From Candidatus Poribacteria bacterium (GTDB taxonomy: Bacteria > Poribacteria > WGA-4E > WGA-3G), in the NCBI GenBank assembly GCA_022828145.1, contig JAJEJA010000104.1:1-64000 (forward strand): DNA of 64,000 nucleotides, read 5' to 3'. The notes beneath the pieces were generated by a model. The model worked only from the letters and a program-made list of their open reading frames with translations. It did not search any database and was not told where the DNA came from. Below, piece by piece: positions 17,710-24,714 of this stretch. The position numbers were made by a program, and so were the translations under genes. Numbering within the stretch: the stretch's first letter is position 1; every line of letters starts with the position of its first letter.

Positions 17710-17769
17710 CGTTAATCCTCCTGTGAATTCTGCTTGTATATTTCACTGGGGTGTGTTATTATTTTGACA
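17710..17769. repeat. Second copy of the TTCACTGGG...TGTGTTATTAT repeat
   Basis: About 60 bases matching 16343-16402 at most positions (for example CTTGTATATTTCACTGGGG and TGTGTTATTAT). The two copies lie 1.37 kb apart and flank the small overlapping gene pair, so they could mark the ends of a duplicated or inserted segment. Confidence 0.55.
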
Positions 17770-17829
17770 TTGAAACGTTTTTCATAAGTCCTATATAGTA
17801 AATTATGTAAATAAGTTTACATATATTCT

Positions 17830-17892
17830 GTAGGAGCGATCTCCGAATCGCGACGCAACCCCTAATAGTCGGGAATCGGAGTTCCCTCCTAC
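17830..17892. repeat. Palindromic repeat family A, copy 3 (arms in reversed order)
   Basis: Here GTAGGAGCGATCTCCG comes first and GTCGGGAATCGGAG second, the opposite arm order of the other three copies, with a 13-base spacer. It ends about 60 bases before the zinc-ribbon gene. Confidence 0.75.
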
Positions 17893-17952
17893 ATCTCAAA
17901 ATGTCAAGTTAATTGTAAAATCCACTATAATATCGCAAACTAAGGTGTATTC

Positions 17953-18135
17953 ATGTGGTTGCTTTTAATATTGCCAATCATAATCTTGGCGGTTGTATTG
18001 TTGTATATTTCAGCTGCACAATCACGAAAAACTTACAGATGTCCGCAATGTGGTGAAAAAGTCCGAGTTGAATATATGGATACAAGCCGCTGTGGCATGT
18101 GTGGTGCACATTTGAAACGGGAGGAGACTCGATGA
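17953..18135 (+). CDS. Small membrane-anchored zinc-ribbon protein
   Basis: A 60-residue protein: an N-terminal transmembrane helix (LLLILPIIILAVVLLYI), then a zinc ribbon with two CxxC knuckles (CPQC at about 35-38 and CGMC at about 51-54). Its stop overlaps the start of the next gene (ATGA), and that gene overlaps the third by one base, so this is a tight three-gene operon. The role is unknown. Confidence 0.72.
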   Translation: MWLLLILPIIILAVVLLYISAAQSRKTYRCPQCGEKVRVEYMDTSRCGMCGAHLKREETR

Positions 18136-18578
18136 GGAGAGAAGACCTATTAGCAGGTACGCGTCCTGAAATTACTGAGGGTCAGATTATTATGACCGGT
18201 AGCGACGGTTTTGACGGTTATGAAATCCTGGATTATAAGGGACTGGTATGGGGAATATCTGTTCGTGCCAAAGATGTCGGACAAGATTGTGCGATGGGTT
18301 GTAAAAATGTCACCGGTGGTGAGTTGCAATCTTATACGGCGTTGGCTGATGAGTCTCGGCAACGTGCTATTGATTTAATGCTACAGATGGCTGGAAGGCA
18401 GAACGCAAACGGCATTATTAACATAGAATTTGAGCTGACAGGTGTATCTCAGGGTGCCTCTCAAGTTGTCGTGTATGGCACAGCTGTTGTTATTAAACCA
18501 ATTGTGAATTATGTTCCTGTTGGTGCTGTTGGTAATATCTTGGCAGATATGCAGGACACTTTTGAAAAAAACAGCTAA
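18132..18578 (+). CDS. UPF0145 (YbjQ-like) heavy-metal-binding domain protein
   Basis: A 148-residue protein. The start at 18132 follows a GGAGGAG site; a longer form from 18099 would begin inside the previous gene. The family pattern is clear: YEILDYKGLVWGISVRAKDVGQDC, TGGELQSYTALADESRQRAIDLMLQMAGRQNANGIINIEFE and QVVVYGTAVVI. YbjQ-type proteins form pentamers; their biochemical role is unsettled. It lies in the middle of the zinc-ribbon operon. Confidence 0.85.
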   Translation: MRREDLLAGTRPEITEGQIIMTGSDGFDGYEILDYKGLVWGISVRAKDVGQDCAMGCKNVTGGELQSYTALADESRQRAIDLMLQMAGRQNANGIINIEFELTGVSQGASQVVVYGTAVVIKPIVNYVPVGAVGNILADMQDTFEKNS

Positions 18579-19177
18579 TGCGTAACCTGTTCTCTAATTT
18601 CATCTTCAATATTCACCTGAAGTGGATGTGGCTGCGTCACACGCATACCTTCAATTGGGCACACAAACCGTTGTGTGAAAGGTACAAGTCCGGTGTATTA
18701 CGAATCGGTAGACTTTATGTTTGTCGTAGCTGCCTTTTTGCTTACAGTGGTATCCTTCTTGGCATCATTGCAGCTTTAGTTTATCCAACGCATATAGCTG
18801 AATTGGAACTGACTCGGCTCTTATTCGTTCTGGTTCCAGTGGTTGTTTCTTCTTATCCGCGTTTGTATAAAAAACTACCGAGATTTAGTCAGGATATTTT
18901 GCGTTTTGTCATGGGTGGTATTATAGGTATTATACCATTTCTCCTGATACACAGTAACTTCATATCTGGTATGACTTGTGTTTTCGTTATGGGGGTATTC
19001 TGGCGGATTTACTTCCATCAACGAAAAATACGTAAGCTGCATGCCTGTGATAGTTGTCCGGAATTGGAGCTACCCGAAATCTGTAGCGGTTTTCAGCATC
19101 AATCGGAAGCGGTGCGTCTTTACGAGATTGAGGCTACCGAGTTGTTGTATCGTACAGGGCGCGGTTTTCCACACTGA
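18578..19177 (+). CDS. DUF2085-like integral membrane protein
   Basis: A 199-residue protein that starts within the previous stop codon (TAATG). An N-terminal segment WAHKPLCERYKSGVLRIGRLYVCRSCLFAYSG, with Cys and CxxC-like spacing next to a first transmembrane helix, matches the DUF2085 pattern. Three to four hydrophobic helices follow. The C-terminus is cytoplasmic-looking with another CDSC. Role unknown; it closes the operon with the zinc ribbon and UPF0145 genes, and all three contain Cys pairs that could handle metal. Confidence 0.65.
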   Translation: MRNLFSNFIFNIHLKWMWLRHTHTFNWAHKPLCERYKSGVLRIGRLYVCRSCLFAYSGILLGIIAALVYPTHIAELELTRLLFVLVPVVVSSYPRLYKKLPRFSQDILRFVMGGIIGIIPFLLIHSNFISGMTCVFVMGVFWRIYFHQRKIRKLHACDSCPELELPEICSGFQHQSEAVRLYEIEATELLYRTGRGFPH

Positions 19178-19235
19178 ATGCAAACAAAAGATTACTGAAT
19201 GAATTATTTAATCTTCATATACATAAGGAATATGA

Positions 19236-20069
19236 ATGGCAATATTAACACAAGCACATCATGATCATTTTGATGAATACGGTTATATGGTGATTGAGAA
19301 TGCTGTGCCGATAGACCTGTGTGAAGCGGTGGTTGATGCGATTTTTGCTTTCTTGGAGATGGATCCATCTGACCCGAATGATTGGTATCGTGTGCCTCAC
19401 AAGCCCGGTGCTGGTATGGTGGAGATGTATTTTCATCAAGCGATGTGGAACGTGTACCAACATCCCCCGATTTATCAGATCTATAGTGAAGTGTATGGAA
19501 CTGAAAGGATTTGGGTTCATCAAGATAGAGTGAACATGAAGCCTCCACGACATCCTGACTATCCTGAATGGGATCATAAAGGGATGTATCATTGGGATGC
19601 TGATACGACGAAACTACCGGTAAGATTCAGCACGCAAGGTGTTCTGTTTTTAAGAGATACTGCTGACAATCAAGGTTCTTTCGTTTGTTGGCCTGGTGCA
19701 CATAAATCTTTAATTGATGAGAAGAATCCTTGGGTGCCGAAACTGACACCGGAAGTATATCGTGAGAAGTTCATACAAGTGCCGGCGCAGGCGGGTTCAT
19801 TGCTTATCTGGCATGTTGCGCTTCCCCACGGTAACGGACAAAATACATCTGATAAACCGAGACTTGCTCAATATATGAACTATTATGTTGCCCCTAATCC
19901 GGTGAATGAAGAACGACGACAAGAACGAATTACGTTGTGGCGTGAGCGAAGAGCTCTGGGGAGAGGACCTTATCCGGGGGATCCGCGGGGATGGGAAGCG
20001 AAAAACTATGGATCTCCAGAATTGACACCTTTAGGGAGAAAACTGCTGGGAATCGATCTTTGGGATTAG
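19236..20069 (+). CDS. Phytanoyl-CoA dioxygenase (PhyH) family protein, copy 1
   Basis: A 277-residue Fe(II)/2-oxoglutarate oxygenase. The iron facial triad is visible as H119-x-D121 in MYHWDAD, with a distal His in LLIWHVALPHG (residue 193 or 198). R209 in DKPRLAQ is positioned to bind 2-oxoglutarate. An AAGGAA site lies six bases before the ATG. It is transcribed alone and ends in a strong terminator. The substrate is unknown; many members hydroxylate secondary metabolites, not phytanate. Confidence 0.88.
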   Translation: MAILTQAHHDHFDEYGYMVIENAVPIDLCEAVVDAIFAFLEMDPSDPNDWYRVPHKPGAGMVEMYFHQAMWNVYQHPPIYQIYSEVYGTERIWVHQDRVNMKPPRHPDYPEWDHKGMYHWDADTTKLPVRFSTQGVLFLRDTADNQGSFVCWPGAHKSLIDEKNPWVPKLTPEVYREKFIQVPAQAGSLLIWHVALPHGNGQNTSDKPRLAQYMNYYVAPNPVNEERRQERITLWRERRALGRGPYPGDPRGWEAKNYGSPELTPLGRKLLGIDLWD

Positions 20070-20082
20070 TGTAATAGGAAAT

Positions 20083-20127
20083 ATGCGGGCGGGACATTGT
20101 ATCATGTGCCCGCCCGTATATTTTTTT
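20083..20127 (+). terminator. Rho-independent terminator after PhyH copy 1
   Basis: ATGCGGGCGGGACA (20083-20096) pairs with TGTGCCCGCCCGTAT (20105-20119) around an 8-base loop, followed by a run of T to 20127. It lies 14 bases after the PhyH stop, between convergent genes. Confidence 0.88.
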
Positions 20128-20165
20128 GGTTAGATTATAGTAGTAAATCGTTGGTGATAGATAGG

Positions 20166-20960
20166 TTAATAGGTTTTAATGTTCGCCCAACTTGTTGCTA
20201 ACTTACCTTCAGGGTCTACGCTGAGTGCCCCTTTCAATCCACTGTTGCGGATAGAATTGATTTGACTCTCCGTTAGATCGACATTAAAGATAGCGACTTC
20301 ATCCAACAATCCCAACAGGAATGAATGTCCGGTCAATCTTGATCCGATATTAATAGGAACTGTCGTGCCATCGGTGTTCATGTCTTTGTCACCGCCAGCT
20401 TTAGTTTGCTGTTTTCCATCAACATATAGGTCGTGGTCTTGGACAGAGTCTCCACTTTCTGGAAAGACGACAGCACAATGATGCCAATCACCATTGCATA
20501 CATCGTCTCCTCCGTAGTTTTGTCCACCATTCACTTCAACTCTTAAGAAGCATTGTGCTCCTGAAACGTGTGCGCGGATATAGTATTTTTCGCCACCAAC
20601 GTTCCTACCCCATTTTACCCATGAGTGGTCTCTTGTGCCATCGGCTTTGAACCAGAAGACCGTAGTTCTTGGTTCGAGTGCACCAACACCTGCAAAATCG
20701 GGAACAACTAAATGGTTATTTGCACCATCGAATTGCAACGCTTTACCAAAACGTCCATTAACGTATTCTGCCCCCATTATGTTTGCGTCCCGATTATTCC
20801 CCGATGAATCTTTAGCTATGGTTCCACTTCCTTCGTCAAAGAGATAGGCTAACTCAATAGTGTCCTGATCAATTATTGCGGAATGGCAGATGCTTGTAAT
20901 TGACATTGTAAAAAAGATAGCAACCATAACAGATAACATGATTGTGTTTGGACTTTTCAT
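20166..20960 (-). CDS. Secreted LamG domain protein, copy 2
   Basis: A 264-residue exported protein with a signal peptide (hydrophobic to about residue 27) and one LamG fold: AYLFDEGSGTIAKDSSGNNRD, LQFDGANNHLVVPD, GDWHHCAVVFPESGDSVQDHDLYVDGK and LLDEVAIFNVDLTESQIN. It ends VDPEGKLATSWANIKTY. An AAGGAG site precedes the ATG. It is a close tandem paralogue of the gene upstream at 21046-21849 (shared GGQNYGxxDVCxGDWHHCAVVFP), so the pair arose by duplication. Confidence 0.88.
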   Translation of the reverse strand: MKSPNTIMLSVMVAIFFTMSITSICHSAIIDQDTIELAYLFDEGSGTIAKDSSGNNRDANIMGAEYVNGRFGKALQFDGANNHLVVPDFAGVGALEPRTTVFWFKADGTRDHSWVKWGRNVGGEKYYIRAHVSGAQCFLRVEVNGGQNYGGDDVCNGDWHHCAVVFPESGDSVQDHDLYVDGKQQTKAGGDKDMNTDGTTVPINIGSRLTGHSFLLGLLDEVAIFNVDLTESQINSIRNSGLKGALSVDPEGKLATSWANIKTY

Positions 20961-21045
20961 TTTTTCTCCTTGTTGGTAACGGAAAGGACAGGTATAATGA
21001 CCTGTCCTACCAATGTAAAGAGATATGTTGATCCGTAAACAGATG

Positions 21046-21849
21046 TTAGTATCTCTTAATTTTTCCCCAACTTGTTGTTAACTTATCTTGCGGGTCAACG
21101 CTTACGGTTCCGTATAGACCGGTATCCATAATAGCATTGATCTGTTCAGCATCCAGTGCGGCACTGAAGATAGCGAGTTCATCTAACAGTCCGTGGAGAA
21201 AGGAATGTCCTGTTAGACGTGCACCAGCATTTACTTCAACATTTACACCGGTGTCCATTTCTCTATCTCCTCCGGTGTTTTCTTGAAGCACGCCATCTAC
21301 ATAGAGGTCGTGATCTTGAACGGAATCAGCACCGTCGGGAAAAACGACAGCACAATGATGCCAATCGCCATCACATACATCCGCTTGTCCGTAGTTTTGT
21401 CCGCCGTTAACCTCAATTCTGAGGAAGCACTGTTGACCGGACACATGTCCTCGGATGTAGTATTTTGCTCCGCCGGTATTTGGTCCCCACTTGACCCATG
21501 AATGGTCTCTTGTACTACTGGCTTTAAACCAGAATACCGTAGTTCTGGGTTCTTTTCCGCCGACACCCATATACCCGGAAATGAGTAGGTTATCGTCAAC
21601 GCCATCATACATTAACGCTGTTCCAAAGACACCTTCGGCGTATTGTGCCCCCATTATTGTGCCGTCCCGTCCATTCTGCGAAGAATCTGTGGCGACATCG
21701 CCTTCTCCTTCGTCAAAGAGATAAAGTGCTTCAACTGATTCCTCATCAACAATGCTTGCCTGGATGATACCTGTGATTGAGAAAGTAAACAGAATGATAC
21801 TAAACAAGGCAACAAAGTAACCACTGTTATTTCTAAATTTCATTTTCAT
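21046..21849 (-). CDS. Secreted LamG domain protein, copy 3
   Basis: A 267-residue protein with signal peptide and one LamG domain (ALYLFDEGEGDVATDSSQNGRDG, LMYDGVDDNLLISG, GDWHHCAVVFPDGADSVQDHDLYVDG, LLDELAIFSAALDAEQIN). It ends VDPQDKLTTSWGKIKRY. It is more like copy 2 than copies 1 and 4. Two Cys pairs (QCFLRIEV and DVCDGDWHHC) are conserved between copies 2 and 3. The 85 bases between the two genes contain no terminator that I can see. Confidence 0.88.
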   Translation of the reverse strand: MKMKFRNNSGYFVALFSIILFTFSITGIIQASIVDEESVEALYLFDEGEGDVATDSSQNGRDGTIMGAQYAEGVFGTALMYDGVDDNLLISGYMGVGGKEPRTTVFWFKASSTRDHSWVKWGPNTGGAKYYIRGHVSGQQCFLRIEVNGGQNYGQADVCDGDWHHCAVVFPDGADSVQDHDLYVDGVLQENTGGDREMDTGVNVEVNAGARLTGHSFLHGLLDELAIFSAALDAEQINAIMDTGLYGTVSVDPQDKLTTSWGKIKRY

Positions 21850-21968
21850 TTTCCTCCAATACCAAAAATTTATATGATCTTTGGCGTAAAACTATAATTG
21901 GTCAATAATCCTTATATTCTATTATAACAAGAACGAGAAAAATAGTCAATTAGTTAATTTGTTTCAGA

Positions 21969-22110
21969 AGAGACGGCACTCGGAGAGTGACTACTACTAT
22001 AAAAGAGACGGCACTCGGAGAGTGCCTGCTACTATAAAAGAGATGGCACTCGGAGAGTGCCTACTACTATTAAGATTTTGTAGGTTGGGCGGATCTGAAT
22101 ATCCGCCCAA
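21969..22110. repeat. Three 35-base tandem repeats (GGCACTCGGAGAGTGCC) and a GGATATCC-type hairpin
   Basis: Copies of AGACGGCACTCGGAGAGTGC begin at 21971, 22006 and 22041. Each contains the palindrome GGCACTC-GGA-GAGTGCC. The same family is present twice at 41604-41672 and twice at 44930-45009. Right after it, TTGGGCGGAT and ATCCGCCCAA (22085-22110) form a perfect 10-base stem just downstream of the DUF1549 gene's stop and may act as its terminator. Confidence 0.8.
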
Positions 22111-22130
22111 TAATTTGTTGGCAAATGCAT

Positions 22131-24392
22131 CTACCGATTGAATAGGAATGATCGGGACGATATAAGAGCCCAGAGTAGGTCTTCCGTGTCTTCCCGTCTC
22201 GTAGTTTCATCATTAAGATGTGTCTTTGCGGTTTCGAGTTCCGTTTTACTTGGCAAACGACTTAACGTCATTAGGTATAACTCTGTTGCCAATTCTTCAG
22301 GTTGCATCTTTTCCCCTGTTTTGGGTTCAAGAAGCTGTGTAATTGTACCGTTGCGATTTTTTAGCTTCCCGTTCACATAGGGTGAGTTGATGATGTGAAG
22401 TGCCTGGGTAAGAGTCGGTTCAAGTAATGGGTCTAAGTTCCCTAAGAACTCCCTATCAGAACGTCCGAACAGACTGAGAAAACGGGAACTGACCGGTAAC
22501 GGTAACTCAACAGCACGCATGCCTTGTGGATACCTACCATATTTCTCTGATGCGCCTGTAACGTCGTTAAGTACATCAAGCAACACTTGTGCCATTAGTG
22601 GACGCGGCATGAATCGAGAGAAGAACCTATCGTCTAATTCATTCGTTTCATTCGGTTCAGCGGAAAGCTGATAGGTGCGTGAGTTCATAATAAGTTTGAT
22701 AATATGTTTGGTATCATATCCGCTGCGTATCAACTCTTCAGCTAAAGCTTCTAAGAGACCTTCAACACTTGGCGGTGTAGTTGCTCGCATATCATCAACG
22801 GGGTCAACGATTCCTCTTCCAAAATAGTGGCTCCACAGTCGGTTTACGGTAGCTTTTGCAAAGTATGGATTTGAATCAGCGGTGATCCAATTTGCAAGGT
22901 GGTCTATGGCTTCCGCTCGGTATGCTTCTGGGAGTGTTTCTCCGCCGAGGAATGTCGGTTGTGCCACCTGTCCGCGATTTCCTTGAACAGATTGATTGAT
23001 TACCCGTCCGCCGGGATTGTGGTAGACGACCAATTCTTGATAGAGTTCTCCACCGCGTGTGTTGACTTTCCCTGTGAATGCGGCGAAGTTCCAATAATCA
23101 TCTGTCGTCCATTCGTCAAACGGGTGTTTATGACATCTTGCACAACTCAGGCGTATACCGAGGAACACTTGTGCGGTAGTTTCAGCTCTACCGGAAGGTT
23201 GCCGTTCAATCCGGTAGTAGTTTGTGGGTCCGCTCTGATATGTGCTGCCTGTGGATTGCAAGATGTCTCTGACGAATTCATCGTAAGGGGTGTTATCTGC
23301 GATAGCATCCTTTATGAATTGATGGAAAAGTGTTGCGCCTCGTTCTCCAAATTCTCCGTTTCCTAACCGTCGTGGATGCACCCGAAGCATATCCGCCATT
23401 TTTAATGTGCGTAGGTTCACCCATTCTGGTGTATCCATAAGTGTATCAATGAGGATAGTCCGTTTATCTGGGTTTTTATCCGAGAGAAATTGTTTTACTT
23501 CGTCTGAGGCGGGTAATTTCCCGATAGTATCCAGATATACTCTCCGAATGAATTCAGAATCTGAGGAGAGTTCAGATGGACGTACATTTAGTTTTCTAAG
23601 TTTTGCAGCGACGAATTCATCAATGAAATTGTTTGTGTGAATTTCTGGGAACGGTTTCCCATCATCTGCTCTTGGAACAGTGATGAAAGTAGAGGTAACT
23701 TCCCCTAAGAATCTTGCTAAGATAGCCGTGCCGCCCCAACGTGTGCTTGTGACTAACCCTTCTTCTGTTACTGTTGCGACCGGTTCATCTTTAGATTCGT
23801 ATACGGCTTGGTGTGTGACATCTTCGGTGGAACCGTCCGTAAAATGTGCAAGAACTTTCACTTGCTGGGTTTCGCCGACAGTAGTGAAAGCGACTTCTTT
23901 GGGTTCTATTTCAAGTTTTTCCAGACGTGGTTCGTCCGGTGAAAAATGAGCACCTGCTTCAATCCATCGAAGGATAGTTTCTGCTTCATCAGATCCGACT
24001 TCGAATCGGACACCGCCGGCGTGTGGTATCTGTCCTGTAGGTTTTAGATAGAGCAGACTCTGTTCAGGTTCAATCAAGTTAATACGTCTTCCACGGTTGT
24101 GGTGTACGATTGGTTCATAATCGCTTTCTGGATTGAGTGTGAGGAGGGAAAGGTTTAAACCTCCTTGTCCACCGAATTTGCCGTGGCAAAGTCCTGCGGA
24201 ACACCCCATCTTGTCCAGAATTGGTGCGATATTCTTTAGAAATAGAGGGTTGGTAGTTTCTGCTTTATTATCCGTTTCTGTTTCACTATCTATATTTCCC
24301 CAACTTGTTGAGGGAATAAGGGTGCATGTATATGCCATAATAGCACATACTATCAGGATAGGAACTGAAATGTTCCATCTACCGTTCTTCAT
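22131..24392 (-). CDS. DUF1549/DUF1553 cytochrome-type protein
   Basis: A 753-residue exported protein of the kind abundant in Planctomycetes and Poribacteria. In order: signal peptide; a PSCyt1-like region with GCSAGLCHGKFGG (a Cx4CH, not the canonical CxxCH); a bacterial Ig-like domain (VKVLAHFTDGSTEDVTHQAVYESKDEPVATV); DUF1549 (FIDEFVAAKLRKLNVRPS, LDTIGKLPASDEV) with a CxxCH haem motif CARCHKHPFDEWT; and DUF1553 (NRLWSHYFGRGIVDPVDDM, LPSKTELETAK). An AAGGAG site precedes the ATG. The family usually pairs with a DUF1501 sulfatase-like gene, but none is adjacent here. Confidence 0.9.
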   Translation of the reverse strand: MKNGRWNISVPILIVCAIMAYTCTLIPSTSWGNIDSETETDNKAETTNPLFLKNIAPILDKMGCSAGLCHGKFGGQGGLNLSLLTLNPESDYEPIVHHNRGRRINLIEPEQSLLYLKPTGQIPHAGGVRFEVGSDEAETILRWIEAGAHFSPDEPRLEKLEIEPKEVAFTTVGETQQVKVLAHFTDGSTEDVTHQAVYESKDEPVATVTEEGLVTSTRWGGTAILARFLGEVTSTFITVPRADDGKPFPEIHTNNFIDEFVAAKLRKLNVRPSELSSDSEFIRRVYLDTIGKLPASDEVKQFLSDKNPDKRTILIDTLMDTPEWVNLRTLKMADMLRVHPRRLGNGEFGERGATLFHQFIKDAIADNTPYDEFVRDILQSTGSTYQSGPTNYYRIERQPSGRAETTAQVFLGIRLSCARCHKHPFDEWTTDDYWNFAAFTGKVNTRGGELYQELVVYHNPGGRVINQSVQGNRGQVAQPTFLGGETLPEAYRAEAIDHLANWITADSNPYFAKATVNRLWSHYFGRGIVDPVDDMRATTPPSVEGLLEALAEELIRSGYDTKHIIKLIMNSRTYQLSAEPNETNELDDRFFSRFMPRPLMAQVLLDVLNDVTGASEKYGRYPQGMRAVELPLPVSSRFLSLFGRSDREFLGNLDPLLEPTLTQALHIINSPYVNGKLKNRNGTITQLLEPKTGEKMQPEELATELYLMTLSRLPSKTELETAKTHLNDETTRREDTEDLLWALISSRSFLFNR

Positions 24393-24527
24393 TTCATTTC
24401 TCCTTGTTAAGTAAGGAATTCTTGGTGATTGTCTTACCGATTTAGTGAGTCATACAGTTTTGTGTCGTGTTCAACGATTGCTATGTTTTCAATTTAGGTT
24501 TTGAGAATTTCTTTACTATTAGTAGAC

Positions 24528-24642
24528 AGTCCAGACTAAACTTGTGGTATTAGTAATAGTCGGGAATCGGAGTTCCCTCCTACAGAACAGACTATTGGTA
24601 GGAGCGATCTCCGAATCGCGACCTGCATATTTAGTCTGGACT
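24528..24642. mobile_element. 115-base MITE-like element with 13-base terminal inverted repeats
   Basis: AGTCCAGACTAAA at 24528-24540 is the exact reverse complement of TTTAGTCTGGACT at 24630-24642. Between them lies a full family A palindrome (24559-24622, GTCGGGAATCGGAG... CCGAATCGCGAC). There is no coding capacity. The copy at 2252-2350 keeps only the left terminal repeat. A target duplication is not obvious. No transposase with these ends is in the window. Confidence 0.65.
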
Positions 24643-24656
24643 ATTTATTAGACATC

Positions 24657-24689
24657 ATGTTGGGTTTCGCTTTGCTCAACCCAACCTAC
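24657..24689. repeat. Single copy of the ATGTTGGGTTTCGC...CAACCCAACCTAC repeat
   Basis: Imperfect palindrome with arms TTGGGTT and AACCCAA, same family as 1105-1191. It lies between the lon stop and the MITE-like element and could serve as a terminator for lon, though no T-run follows on that strand. Confidence 0.65.
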
Positions 24690-24714
24690 AAAAAAACTTT
24701 TTATGTAGCATGAG

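Noticed and set aside
21969-22070. CRISPR array of 35-base units
   Set aside because: The units are contiguous with no unique spacers, and the same unit occurs elsewhere in pairs.
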